Of a DNA stretch of 64,000 nucleotides, positions 45,048-53,365 are shown piece after piece. Location: positions 1 to 64,000 of the forward strand of contig JAGOSC010000004.1 of NCBI GenBank assembly GCA_018062515.1. Reading direction: 5' to 3'. The translations under genes and the position numbers were made by a program. The stretch is from Candidatus Omnitrophota bacterium. GTDB lineage: Bacteria; Omnitrophota; Gorgyraeia; Zapsychrales; Zapsychraceae. Below the pieces are notes generated by a model that ran no database searches, was not told where the DNA came from, and was given only the letters and a program-made list of their open reading frames with translations. How positions within the stretch are numbered: position 1 is the first letter of the stretch; each line of letters starts with the position of its first letter.

Positions 45048-45890
45048 TTAGAGGATTAACTGAATTCGATTAACGACAATGACCGGATACTGAGACGCGC
45101 CCGGTTTGACATTTTTTAAGCGGCCTTCAATCTTGACTTTGTAATTAACGAACGGTTGGAGCAATTGACTTAAACCATCAAGATAATAAATTTTTTGCTG
45201 ATCATCGGTCAATAAATATGGGTAATCATTAATGCGCATCCCTTTATTGGCCGTCAATGTTCCCTGAAATGATGTTTGGGGTACAGTTCGAGGCGCAGTT
45301 CGAGTAACTTGTTCCGCAGCAGCAGTGGCTGGGGTAACTGGCTTAACCGTTTTAACTGGTACGACCTGAACTGGTGCGGCATCTAATGGCTTCTTTTTAA
45401 TCTCTTTAGCCTCATAACTGCTGACATCACTAGACAAAAATTCAACTAAATCCTCAGCAATCCAACCATAACTGTCTTTAATCGGCTGAATCTTATACCA
45501 TCCTTTGGGCTGTTCTAAAATGATAACCTGATCACCTTTATTAAGCTGCCCTAAAACAGTAAAATTAACACCCGCTCCAGCTCGAATATTGACCCGATTC
45601 GTTGTTATTTCTCCGACTTCACCATTAATAATCTTGACGAATTCACTGCTGATAAAACTGTTGGCTTGTTGAGGCAAACGGATTTTATACCAACTATAAC
45701 TTTTGTCGACAACAACAACTTGTTCGTCTTGATTGACGCGGCCTAAACTTTCAAAACTTTTATTTTGGCCCGCCCGGATGTGAACAGACTTTTCCTTTAT
45801 TTTTGCTAAAAAAGGAAAATTCTGTTGGGCTATAACATTAGAACTTACTAAGATAAAAAATAGAACTAAAGAATTGATTCTGAAGTTCAT
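45048..45890 (-). CDS. secreted protein with two bacterial SH3 domains
   Basis: I start at ATG 45890 (MNFRINSLVLFFILVSSNVIA, a signal peptide; 280 residues); an upstream in-frame ATG at 45977 would overlap the previous gene and mask the signal. Two SH3b repeats follow: EKSVHIRAGQNKSFESLGRV and NRVNIRAGAGVNFTVLGQL, each with the GDQV-WYKI pattern. A Pro/Val/Thr-rich linker (~165-210) precedes a C-terminal domain (GMRINDYPYLL) of unknown type, possibly OB-like. Probably a periplasmic cell-wall-binding protein. No clear Shine-Dalgarno. Confidence 0.8.
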   Translation of the reverse strand: MNFRINSLVLFFILVSSNVIAQQNFPFLAKIKEKSVHIRAGQNKSFESLGRVNQDEQVVVVDKSYSWYKIRLPQQANSFISSEFVKIINGEVGEITTNRVNIRAGAGVNFTVLGQLNKGDQVIILEQPKGWYKIQPIKDSYGWIAEDLVEFLSSDVSSYEAKEIKKKPLDAAPVQVVPVKTVKPVTPATAAAEQVTRTAPRTVPQTSFQGTLTANKGMRINDYPYLLTDDQQKIYYLDGLSQLLQPFVNYKVKIEGRLKNVKPGASQYPVIVVNRIQLIL

Positions 45891-45927
45891 ACGACGAGGA
45901 TAAAAACGAAGGACAATATCCGGAAGG

Positions 45928-46173
45928 TTATTTCTTCGCAGGTGCTTTCTCTTTACCTGTAGGTGCAGCTTTTTCATCAGTTTTCTCTTCTGCCTTCTTT
46001 GCTTTCTTACCAGCTTTTACTCTGACAATTTTAACTTTAGGCAGACCGATAACTGTTTGTTCATCGCTCCATTGACCCTTTTTCATCATATCTTTAATGC
46101 GTTCAATACGTGTTAATACTGATCTTTGTTGCGCGCCAGCTGAGTCCACTCTAAGTGATCGATGTAATGACAT
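45928..46173 (-). CDS. PVC-type small basic protein (TIGR04137-like)
   Basis: 81 residues. The N-terminus MSLHRSLRVDSAGAQQRSVL and the segment RIERIKDMMKKGQW...GLPKVKIVRV match the small basic protein family of Chlamydiae, Verrucomicrobia and relatives, suspected of ribosome association. After residue ~55 a Lys/Ala/Glu-rich tail (KKAKKAEEKTDEKAAPTGKE) extends beyond the core. It follows the SPOR gene within 2 bp of its start/stop. Its presence is good evidence for PVC affiliation. Function unproven. Confidence 0.85.
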   Translation of the reverse strand: MSLHRSLRVDSAGAQQRSVLTRIERIKDMMKKGQWSDEQTVIGLPKVKIVRVKAGKKAKKAEEKTDEKAAPTGKEKAPAKK

Positions 46174-46174
46174 T

Positions 46175-46774
46175 TTAAAATCTCCTTACTAAGCAATCTT
46201 TATAACGATTTTTTAATCGTTCTGAAAATTTTTTCGCCTCTCGATGCTCTAAAAACTTACCGACTACAACAATCGAATGACTTCCTTTCTGTAAAATAGA
46301 AGCCTCGAACCCTTTTTTCTTGAGATTAAGTTGTTCCTTGGCTGCGCTTTCCTGCTCTTTGAACGAAGCTACTTGGATCGTATATTTAAAATCCTCGATA
46401 ACTTCCTTTGGCAGCTCAATATTGACAACTTCGGTCGAACCTTGTTCCGCAGGAATGATTTCTTCCTGGGTAATCGATGTTTCCGTCCCGTCTGTTTGTG
46501 CATCTTCAGAGCGGATGATTATAGCATCATCTTTATTTTTGTCAGCAACTATTTTTTTAAGGGTGACTTCCCCGGGATTTTGGATTTGACCCCTTTTTAC
46601 GCCTAAGCAGAATACAACCACATTGGTCAAAACAAACACAATGCAGATGCCGACCAAATGTTCCATCAATACCGTGACTTTTCTGGACTGAAAATTGTTG
46701 GCCGGCTGGTAATCTCGTTTGGCGCCTTCTGGGAAAAGCTCGAATTGTGTATAACTTTTAAATGGCTTAGACAT
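46175..46774 (-). CDS. SPOR-domain membrane protein
   Basis: I start at ATG 46774 (MSKPFKSYTQFELFPEG, 199 residues); a TTG at 46804 is a weaker choice. One membrane span (LVGICIVFVLTNVVVFCLG, about 38-58) separates a short cytoplasmic N-terminus from an acidic linker and a C-terminal SPOR domain (YTIQVASFKEQESAAKEQLN to VVVGKFLEHREAKKFSERL). SPOR domains bind denuded glycan at the division site, so a role in cell division or wall remodelling is inferred. No Shine-Dalgarno is evident. Confidence 0.88.
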   Translation of the reverse strand: MSKPFKSYTQFELFPEGAKRDYQPANNFQSRKVTVLMEHLVGICIVFVLTNVVVFCLGVKRGQIQNPGEVTLKKIVADKNKDDAIIIRSEDAQTDGTETSITQEEIIPAEQGSTEVVNIELPKEVIEDFKYTIQVASFKEQESAAKEQLNLKKKGFEASILQKGSHSIVVVGKFLEHREAKKFSERLKNRYKDCLVRRF

Positions 46775-46790
46775 GGAAGCAATTATAATA

Positions 46791-47864
46791 CTAATCTTTA
46801 TCAATAGACAAGTAATTTCTAAATTTTTTCTGCTTCGTTAAGTTTATGAACGCATCAGCAACTTTCGGATCAAATTGAGACCCGCTGTTAAATTTGACTT
46901 CCTTGACGGCTTCTTGAAAAGATAACTGTTTCTTATATGGACGAGCCGACGTCATAGCCAGAAATGCGTCGACGACGGCGATGATTCTCGCCCCCAAAGG
47001 AATCTGTTCTTTTTTTAGTCCCGACGGATAACCCGTCCCGTCGTACTTTTCATTGTGATATAAAATAATCGGTAAAACAGGTTTTAGAAAATCGACGGGC
47101 TTAATCAATTTCACCGCCCGAGCCGGCTGTTCGCGGATCAGTTTAAATTCTTCCGGCGTCAACTGACTGGACTTTGATAAAACATTATATGGGATATCAA
47201 TCGCCCCCGCCTCACGGAGAATACTCGCATAAAATAAATTATTAATTTGTTCCTTAGAAATTTTAAGTTCCTCGCCGAGAGAATGCACAATATTAAAATA
47301 CGCGGAAGAACTTCTTTTTTGTAATACCGAACTGTGTTGGCGCAACAATTCACCAATAAATTTGATACTTTCTAATATTATTTCCTGCTGTTCTTCATGC
47401 AATTGTAAATTCTTGATGGCCGTTACGGATTGCTCGACGACAACAGATAACATTTCTTTATCGAAATCATTAAATGGACCTTCACCTTTTTTCCGTCGGA
47501 TGAATATCGCACCGACGATCTCATCGGCGACTAAAGGCAGCCCGAGGAGCTGGTCTTCAAATATGGAAAACCCTTTTAAAACTTGCGCTTCTTTTTCCGA
47601 AATGTTCATCAATTCTTTTTTCTTATCAAAAAACATATTGATTTTGTTGTCGAAGACGGCCTTCAGAATGACTTTCTTTTTCTTGGGGTCAAGAACGTAG
47701 ATCGTCGACGAGCTGGCCTTAATAAACTGGCACAGCAATCTGGTTAGGCGTAAAACCAATTCTTTTACGTTGTAAGTAGAATTAACCAGCCGGTACACCA
47801 TGTGTACGGCGGAAAGGATAAGCTTATACTTTCTTGAATGGATCGAAGAGTTTTTTATGTTCAT
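46791..47864 (-). CDS. GAF domain plus degenerate HD-GYP domain protein
   Basis: 357 residues from ATG 47864 (TTG 47867 adds one). A GAF domain (~30-155, SSTIYVLDPKKKKVILKAV, GLPLVADEIVGAIFIRRKKG) precedes an HD-GYP-like domain. The HD dyad is lost: ASILREAGAIDIP stands where ALLHDIGKIGIP is usual, so His-Asp became Arg-Glu. The downstream HHE motif reads YHNEKYDGTGYP, keeping GYP. Metal coordination should fail, so this is likely a cyclic-di-GMP or ligand sensor, not a phosphodiesterase. Its 5' end overlaps dgt by about 41 bp. Confidence 0.85.
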   Translation of the reverse strand: MNIKNSSIHSRKYKLILSAVHMVYRLVNSTYNVKELVLRLTRLLCQFIKASSSTIYVLDPKKKKVILKAVFDNKINMFFDKKKELMNISEKEAQVLKGFSIFEDQLLGLPLVADEIVGAIFIRRKKGEGPFNDFDKEMLSVVVEQSVTAIKNLQLHEEQQEIILESIKFIGELLRQHSSVLQKRSSSAYFNIVHSLGEELKISKEQINNLFYASILREAGAIDIPYNVLSKSSQLTPEEFKLIREQPARAVKLIKPVDFLKPVLPIILYHNEKYDGTGYPSGLKKEQIPLGARIIAVVDAFLAMTSARPYKKQLSFQEAVKEVKFNSGSQFDPKVADAFINLTKQKKFRNYLSIDKD

Positions 47865-49053
47865 CAAACGCGGACCTATCTGTCATCCCGGCGATATAAT
47901 TACAAATCGCGGGAAAAGTTTTCAAATCAAGTTCATTTTTTAACGGCTCAGGTAATTTATCGTAGGTATCATATGGCAGATTGAATGTCTTACTGACTCT
48001 GGGCCAAATTTTATAAGGCAGCTGATCCGGATTACGCTTATAAACATTAAAGATATCCTCAATGATCCGTTTAGCCTTCTCTGTCATCCTGATCACACGA
48101 TAATGTGAATATAGTTTATCATAAAGTAACTGCTGAAGGGAATCCCTTTGCCGCTTCATCTCCGACGAAAAACCGATGACCGACTCAACAGGATTACCTA
48201 AGTGATAATCCTTAACCTCTTGGGAATTCTTAAAATTTTTCTTCTTTAACATTTCGGTAGAATGCTGCAGTAAATCCTGTGTTTGAATGTCGATGAGAAA
48301 TTTGACCACCTGATACTTCAACATTTCTTTATTTTCAGGATCCAATTGGTCATCAATATTTTGATAAGATTCCCGCCAAAGCTGACTCTCCATCAAATCA
48401 TCTTTGGAAATACACCCGGACGTCAAACCATCGTCGATATCATGGGATAAATAGGCCAAAGCATCGGCGACATCAACCACTTTTGCCTCCAACGTTGGAC
48501 CAATATTCTGATATTTTTCTAATTCACCTTTGATGTCATAGGATGTTTCATGTTTGAGAATTCCCACACGCACTTCTTCAGTTAAATCCAATCCATTAAA
48601 TTTCGGATACCTTTTTTCAAAATCCGTTACAATTTTATAACTGCGAAAATTATGATCGAAGCCGCCTTTTCCCGCCATGATCAAATTAAGTGCGTGTTCG
48701 CCGGCGTGACCAAACGGTGGATGGCCTAAATCATGGGCCAAAGCAATAGCCTCGATTAAATCTTCATTTAAACGTAAACATCGTCCAATGGTCCGGGCAA
48801 TTTGAGCTACTTCAATGGTATGGGTTAGGCGCGTGCGATAATAATCACCCTCGAGAATGACAAAAACTTGTGTTTTATATTCGAGTTTACGGAAAGCCTC
48901 GGAGTGGACAATGCGGTCACGATCACGCTGATAAGCTGTACGCACCGGGTGCTGAGAATTGTCGTGCTCCCGCCCGCGTGAATCCCTGCTTTTCATCGCG
49001 TAGGGAGCCAAAATCTTTTCCTCTAAATCTTCAATGTCTTTTCTTGTATTCAT
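47824..49053 (-). CDS. dgt: deoxyguanosinetriphosphate triphosphohydrolase-like protein
   Basis: 409 residues of the dNTPase HD family that releases triphosphate from dNTPs. Signatures: DRDRIVHSEAFRKLEYKTQV, RLTHTIEVAQIARTIGR, the HD motif AIALAHDLGHPPFGHAGE, GFDHNFRSYKI, ALAYLSHDIDDG. Shorter than E. coli Dgt (~505) and typical of the widespread Dgt-like type. The substrate is not certain. It overlaps the HIT gene by 23 bp. Confidence 0.93.
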   Translation of the reverse strand: MNTRKDIEDLEEKILAPYAMKSRDSRGREHDNSQHPVRTAYQRDRDRIVHSEAFRKLEYKTQVFVILEGDYYRTRLTHTIEVAQIARTIGRCLRLNEDLIEAIALAHDLGHPPFGHAGEHALNLIMAGKGGFDHNFRSYKIVTDFEKRYPKFNGLDLTEEVRVGILKHETSYDIKGELEKYQNIGPTLEAKVVDVADALAYLSHDIDDGLTSGCISKDDLMESQLWRESYQNIDDQLDPENKEMLKYQVVKFLIDIQTQDLLQHSTEMLKKKNFKNSQEVKDYHLGNPVESVIGFSSEMKRQRDSLQQLLYDKLYSHYRVIRMTEKAKRIIEDIFNVYKRNPDQLPYKIWPRVSKTFNLPYDTYDKLPEPLKNELDLKTFPAICNYIAGMTDRSAFDEHKKLFDPFKKV

Positions 49054-49528
49054 CGACGAGTTGCTTATGGACTTCAGTTAGTGATTGCGAAATGACTTTG
49101 GTATCCGCCGTGACCGGCATAAAATTGACATCGCCCCGCCAGCGCGGAACAACATGTATATGAACGTGGCCGGGAAATCCCGCGCCCGCGTCTTTTCCTA
49201 AATTTATCCCAATATTAAAACCATTAACCTTCATCACTTTTTTTAATAATAATTTTATTTCTTCCAGCAAATTATAAAGATCATCACGTTCATTCTTCTT
49301 CAATTTTGATGTATCATCGACGTGCCGGTTCGGAATAATCAATACATGGCCATTATTGTACGGATAAATATTCAAAACAGCATACGCATATTCACTTCGG
49401 CAAACAACAAAATTCTTTTTGTCGTCGATCTTTTTCGCATAAATGCGGCAAAACAAACATCCCGTTTGTTTACGGTTGATTTTCTTTACATAAGCCGACC
49501 GCCAAGGGGCCCATAATTTATCCATCAT
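49031..49528 (-). CDS. HIT-family hydrolase/transferase
   Basis: 165 residues with the start MDKLWAPWRSAYVKK that marks the AP4A-phosphorylase-like HIT subgroup of bacteria and archaea. CLFCRIYA is a probable zinc half-site. The catalytic histidine triad is GHVHIHVVPRWRGD (HxHxHxx). It may act on AP4A or nucleotidyl phosphoramidates. The ATG overlaps the preceding stop as TAATG, implying coupled translation. Confidence 0.93.
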   Translation of the reverse strand: MMDKLWAPWRSAYVKKINRKQTGCLFCRIYAKKIDDKKNFVVCRSEYAYAVLNIYPYNNGHVLIIPNRHVDDTSKLKKNERDDLYNLLEEIKLLLKKVMKVNGFNIGINLGKDAGAGFPGHVHIHVVPRWRGDVNFMPVTADTKVISQSLTEVHKQLVDEYKKRH

Positions 49529-50007
49529 TATTTAACCTTTATGATTTTGGGAAATATCTTTCGATCTTTTATTTCGATTATTCCGTACGAACAATACGGC
49601 GCCGAAACAATATCATTCGGGCTTCCCGGATTAAAATAAAGCACTTTCTCGACGGTTTCATTGTATGGTTGATGCGAGTGCCCAAAAATGACGATATCGA
49701 CTTGATCGGGACCAAACTCTTTAACAACATTTTTCAAAACATCTTTTGGCGACCCGGCACCATGCACTAGTCCGATGGAAAACCCTTCACATTTAAAAAT
49801 CTGTTTCGGAGGAAGTTTTTTCCGCACTTGAGAATCATCCATATTCCCCTGCACGGCCTTGACTTCAGCAATCGCCTCAAATATTTTAAGGTCCTCGAGG
49901 GTACAAAAATCACCCGCATGGATAATCAAATCAACTTTTTTAAAATCATCAAGAAGCTGTTTAGGGATTTCTAAGGAATGCGTATCGGAGACAACACCTA
50001 TTTTCAT
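49528..50007 (-). CDS. YfcE/MJ0936-family metallophosphoesterase
   Basis: 159 residues with all calcineurin-like metal motifs: GVVSDTH (first block), LIIHAGDF, VQGNMD (GNxD), GLVHGAG and VIFGHSH. Characterised members are Mn-dependent phosphodiesterases active on artificial substrates. Natural substrate unknown. Overlaps the ATPase gene by 4 bp and the HIT gene by 3 bp. Confidence 0.94.
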   Translation of the reverse strand: MKIGVVSDTHSLEIPKQLLDDFKKVDLIIHAGDFCTLEDLKIFEAIAEVKAVQGNMDDSQVRKKLPPKQIFKCEGFSIGLVHGAGSPKDVLKNVVKEFGPDQVDIVIFGHSHQPYNETVEKVLYFNPGSPNDIVSAPYCSYGIIEIKDRKIFPKIIKVK

Positions 50008-51641
50008 GTCAAAATGTATGGTTTATCAAAAAGGTTTAATAACATATTGATTTCTTCCGCGTTCCAAATCCAGAACCGTTCCTGTAACGCTTTTAATTTG
50101 GCGTGATCATCCGGTTTTGATAATGATATGATCAGGCACTTCTCGATCTTTTTACTCGATTTCCTCGCCTTTTCGATGATAGAAACAATATCATTTTCCA
50201 AAAAGCTGTCTTTCTTTAATACAATTAGCCACGTCGAGTTTTCCGTATCCGCTTTGATAATATCCGCAAAGAAATCCTGATTAATCCTCAACTTTTCTGA
50301 AGTAATATCCCGGAATGTGGGAAGCATGTATTTTCGGCCGTTTAAGTCAATTGTTTCATTCTCAAAACATCCTAACAATTCAATAATTCTTGAATAAAAA
50401 TCTTTTCCCGCCGTCGCTTGGAACTGATCGACATAATTATGAAACTCAGAACGAAACTGTATTCTTTGGCGGTCAGGTGTAAGCTCAATACCATTTAGTC
50501 TTTTTTGGTATACAAACTTAACCCAGTATTTAAATAATTTATCTTTGAAATAGAATAACTTTCCGTTCTTAAAAATGATTCCCTCATCTTGGAGTTTAAC
50601 CAGTTTTTGATTTAACTGAGTTTTATTAATATCGACTTCATCCAACAAATCTTCCGCTTTTTGTATTCCCATGGATATGGCAATCAATATATTGGAAATG
50701 ACTTTATTCCCTTTACCGCTGCACCAATCATTGATGATCAATTCAAAATGACGGCTAATCACTCCCCATCGGTCAAACAACAAATTCTCGATCGACTGGG
50801 CAACTAAAGGCAAGAATATTTCATTCTGTTGATGCAAAACTTTTAAATTGGTTAGCTCCTTGCAAATCAGCTGTAAATAAAGCGGATATCCACCCGTGAA
50901 TTCCGTCAGAAAATTAGCTAAATTCTGATCCATTTTGGATCCTTCCAACAGATTTGCGGTAAATTCTCGACTAGTATGAATATCAAATGCTTCCAGCTCG
51001 ACGGATTCAAAATTTCCAAATAATAATGATAATTTCTCGGCCAATATTTTTTGAGCGGTATATTTATATGAACTGGACAGGATATATAGACATTTTTTTT
51101 GGGTCATAATTTTTGCGCCCAAGCTTGCAAAAACATCCGGGATTCCAAACTCCTCGAGCGCCTGAAATTCATCAAAAATGAGAACACAAAATTGTCCGGA
51201 TTCATTGGTATAAATTTCAGGCAAAGCCATAAGGCCTAAAAAGGAATTGGCTAATTTTCCTTTTCCTAAATTCAGTTGAATATTTTTAATGACATCGACG
51301 GTGTGCGGTATAAATCTTTTGGCTTCTTCAATAAGCAGGTTGAGATCATCATGATGCGGAAGCTGTTTGTTTTTTAAATAGTGATACAGCATACTCGCGC
51401 TGAATTTATGAAAGAAATAAAAAATATCTTTATGATCCAAATCAAAATAGATGGGAGTGACTTTATTGTCATCGAGGTTATACAAAAATTCCTGCAAAAC
51501 AGCGGTTTTTCCGATATACCGATGTCCGGTAAAAGCGATATTGTGCCGGTACCCTTCTTTTAAATCCAGAACTCTCTTCTTAAGAAGTTGTAATGTTTCT
51601 TTACGGCCAAAAAAATGATGTTCAAAATCTAATGGGTTCAT
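50004..51641 (-). CDS. archaeal-type (STAND-like) AAA ATPase
   Basis: 545 residues. The order is a short leader HHFFGRKETLQLLKKRV, Walker A GHRYIGKTA near residues 39-47, Walker B FCVLIFDEFQAL near 166, then a sensor motif and a winged-helix region (FTGGYPLYLQLICKELTNL), with a C-terminal domain of restriction-endonuclease-like hydrophobic strands. This fits the archaeal ATPase (AAA_14/DUF234-type) group common in archaea and some uncultivated bacteria. It is sandwiched between an M23-type lipoprotein and YfcE with 4-bp overlaps. Biological role unknown. Confidence 0.78.
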   Translation of the reverse strand: MNPLDFEHHFFGRKETLQLLKKRVLDLKEGYRHNIAFTGHRYIGKTAVLQEFLYNLDDNKVTPIYFDLDHKDIFYFFHKFSASMLYHYLKNKQLPHHDDLNLLIEEAKRFIPHTVDVIKNIQLNLGKGKLANSFLGLMALPEIYTNESGQFCVLIFDEFQALEEFGIPDVFASLGAKIMTQKKCLYILSSSYKYTAQKILAEKLSLLFGNFESVELEAFDIHTSREFTANLLEGSKMDQNLANFLTEFTGGYPLYLQLICKELTNLKVLHQQNEIFLPLVAQSIENLLFDRWGVISRHFELIINDWCSGKGNKVISNILIAISMGIQKAEDLLDEVDINKTQLNQKLVKLQDEGIIFKNGKLFYFKDKLFKYWVKFVYQKRLNGIELTPDRQRIQFRSEFHNYVDQFQATAGKDFYSRIIELLGCFENETIDLNGRKYMLPTFRDITSEKLRINQDFFADIIKADTENSTWLIVLKKDSFLENDIVSIIEKARKSSKKIEKCLIISLSKPDDHAKLKALQERFWIWNAEEINMLLNLFDKPYILT

Positions 51642-52321
51642 GGCAAATAATATAAAGGGTTATCCGCGTACTTATTTTTTCGGATTTCAAAGTGTAAACT
51701 GGCCAATTGTTGCTGTTCACCGACGTTAGCGATCGGATCAGCCTTTTTGACAACATCGCCGTATTTTACTAATAATTTTGCATTCTTCGAATACACCGTG
51801 TGGAAACCGTCTTGATGATCAATGATAATCATATAACTTTGCCCCGGAAGGTAATCGGCAAAAACGACCTTTCCTGAGCGTGCGGCCTTCACCGTTTCTC
51901 CTCGAGTCACTTTAATGTCTATGCCTTTGGATAAGACTTCATTATTTCTCTTATTAAAGTATCCGACGATCTTTCCTTTAACAGGCCAAGCAAAATCTTC
52001 TTTTTTTCCGGAGCTTTCATTATAAACAACTTTTGTTTTAGACGCCCCGTCAGGAATAAGAATCAATTGATCCACTTCGATTTTACCCATGTCCGGTATG
52101 TTATTTGATTTGACAATGTCGTCCGTCGTTACATTATACATTTTGGCGATCGTATAGATTGTCTCTTTTTTCTTAACTTTGTGATAATTACCCTTTGGTT
52201 TTGATATAGGCGGGGGCTGTGTGAGAACGATGGCGTCTGGAGGAAGGGTCTCCATTGAAGCACATCCACTCAATATAAGAATCGTTGCGGCAAGGACAAA
52301 AAAATTAAATCTCGAATACAT
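51638..52321 (-). CDS. LysM + degenerate M23 (LytM) lipoprotein, NlpD/EnvC-like
   Basis: 227 residues. A lipobox ILSGC ends the signal. LysM (YHKVKKKETIYTIAKMYNVT to DQLILIPDG) lies near 48-92, then a LytM/M23 domain (FAWPVKGKIVGYFN to SLHFEIRKNKYADNP). The zinc ligands are altered: the first motif reads SKGIDIK (Lys where His is expected in HxGxD) and the last LHFE lacks the first His of HxH. This resembles NlpD, a degenerate amidase activator, so it probably regulates cell-wall hydrolysis at division and does not cleave the wall itself. Confidence 0.87.
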   Translation of the reverse strand: MYSRFNFFVLAATILILSGCASMETLPPDAIVLTQPPPISKPKGNYHKVKKKETIYTIAKMYNVTTDDIVKSNNIPDMGKIEVDQLILIPDGASKTKVVYNESSGKKEDFAWPVKGKIVGYFNKRNNEVLSKGIDIKVTRGETVKAARSGKVVFADYLPGQSYMIIIDHQDGFHTVYSKNAKLLVKYGDVVKKADPIANVGEQQQLASLHFEIRKNKYADNPLYYLP

Positions 52322-52341
52322 AAAGAAATCTCGTAAAAAAA

Positions 52342-52983
52342 TTAATTTTTAGAAAGAATATTACGTTTGAATGCCTGAGTCACCTGAGCAATGTTTTCGG
52401 CCAAACATATGGCCCGACAAACAGCAAAACAGCGCACACCTTTTTCTTTTAGAATTTCTATATTCTCGACGGTAATACCGCCAATAGCAAAAACGGGAAT
52501 CTTAATGGTCGTTGCCACTTTTTCCAATAACAATAAATCCATTGAATCACGGTCGGGTTTTGTCAGAGTTTTGAAGACTGAGCCAAAACCAATATAATCA
52601 GCCCCTTCATCTTGAGCTTTTTTAGCTTGCTCAAACGTTTGACAAGAAATCCCAATTATCTTTTCGTTTCCAAGGATCTTACGGGCATATTTTAAAGATA
52701 AGTCATCTTGTCCAAGATGTACACCCGCAGCGTCGATCGAATCACAAATGTCGACACGATCATTGATAATAAACGGCATTTGCTTATTTACTTCTTTACT
52801 AAATTCCTGATAAAACTTTATGATTTTCTTTGCCGAGCCTGATTTATCCCGCAACTGAATGATATCAACACCGTGATTAACCGCTTCCAAAGCTATCATA
52901 AGCAGATGTTCATAATTCGTTACTTCAGCATCCAAAATCAAATACAAACTAAAATCGTCCGATAACTTTCTTTTCCAATTCAT
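52342..52983 (-). CDS. thiE: thiamine-phosphate synthase
   Basis: Joins HMP-PP with thiazole phosphate. The 213-residue TIM barrel has IIQLRDKSGSAKKIIKF, PFIINDRVDICDSIDAAGVH, LGQDDL, IGISCQTFEQAKKA, GADYIGFGSVFKT and VFAIGGITVENI, covering the substrate and phosphate sites. Overlaps the ThiD2 gene by 35 bp. Confidence 0.95.
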   Translation of the reverse strand: MNWKRKLSDDFSLYLILDAEVTNYEHLLMIALEAVNHGVDIIQLRDKSGSAKKIIKFYQEFSKEVNKQMPFIINDRVDICDSIDAAGVHLGQDDLSLKYARKILGNEKIIGISCQTFEQAKKAQDEGADYIGFGSVFKTLTKPDRDSMDLLLLEKVATTIKIPVFAIGGITVENIEILKEKGVRCFAVCRAICLAENIAQVTQAFKRNILSKN

Positions 52984-53365
52984 AAACTTTATACCGCAGC
53001 TGCTTGAGCTTCATTGAACAATCTTGATCCAAAAGTTTTGTGCATTCTTCCAACACACGTATGGATTCTTTAATCCTTTGTGAATTGGCGTAAAAAATAT
53101 CTTCGACCTTAGATCGAGTCAACTCACTTTTCGTCGTGCCGCGTCCTTTATCGTTCTCAATATCCCGTGACAAAATAATATGGCTGATATTTAATGGCTC
53201 AATGAGTTTTGTCAAAGAATGCCGAACGTTTTTATACGATCTGGTCAACGTCGGCAAATCAAAAAAGAAACGGCACACATCTTCACAGACCCTTAATGCT
53301 TCTTTGGCGCGGTTAAAATTGGCGTCCACCAAACGATAAACTTTTTTTTCATCTATCTTACGCAC
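52949..53365 (-). CDS. thiD2: ThiD2-like hydroxymethylpyrimidine-phosphate kinase
   Basis: 138 residues. VYRLVDANFNRAKEALRVCE is the hallmark of ThiD2, described as a kinase specific for HMP-P and often fused to the N-terminus of ThiE. Here the two are separate genes with a 35-bp overlap out of frame. The rest (SHIILSRDIENDKGRG, NSQRIKESIRVLEE) is mostly helical as in that family. Overlap of 8 bp with rfaE2. Function rests on the family report, which I could not check here. Confidence 0.82.
   Translation of the reverse strand: MRKIDEKKVYRLVDANFNRAKEALRVCEDVCRFFFDLPTLTRSYKNVRHSLTKLIEPLNISHIILSRDIENDKGRGTTKSELTRSKVEDIFYANSQRIKESIRVLEECTKLLDQDCSMKLKQLRYKVYELEKKVIGRF

Noticed and set aside
45891..45977. 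Longer start for the SH3 protein at 45977
   Set aside because: It would place about 29 charged residues before a clear signal peptide and overlap the previous gene; ATG 45890 gives a normal secreted protein.
46320..46606. Open frames opposite the SPOR-domain gene
   Set aside because: They have no ribosome binding site or recognisable domain, while the minus-strand gene is well supported.
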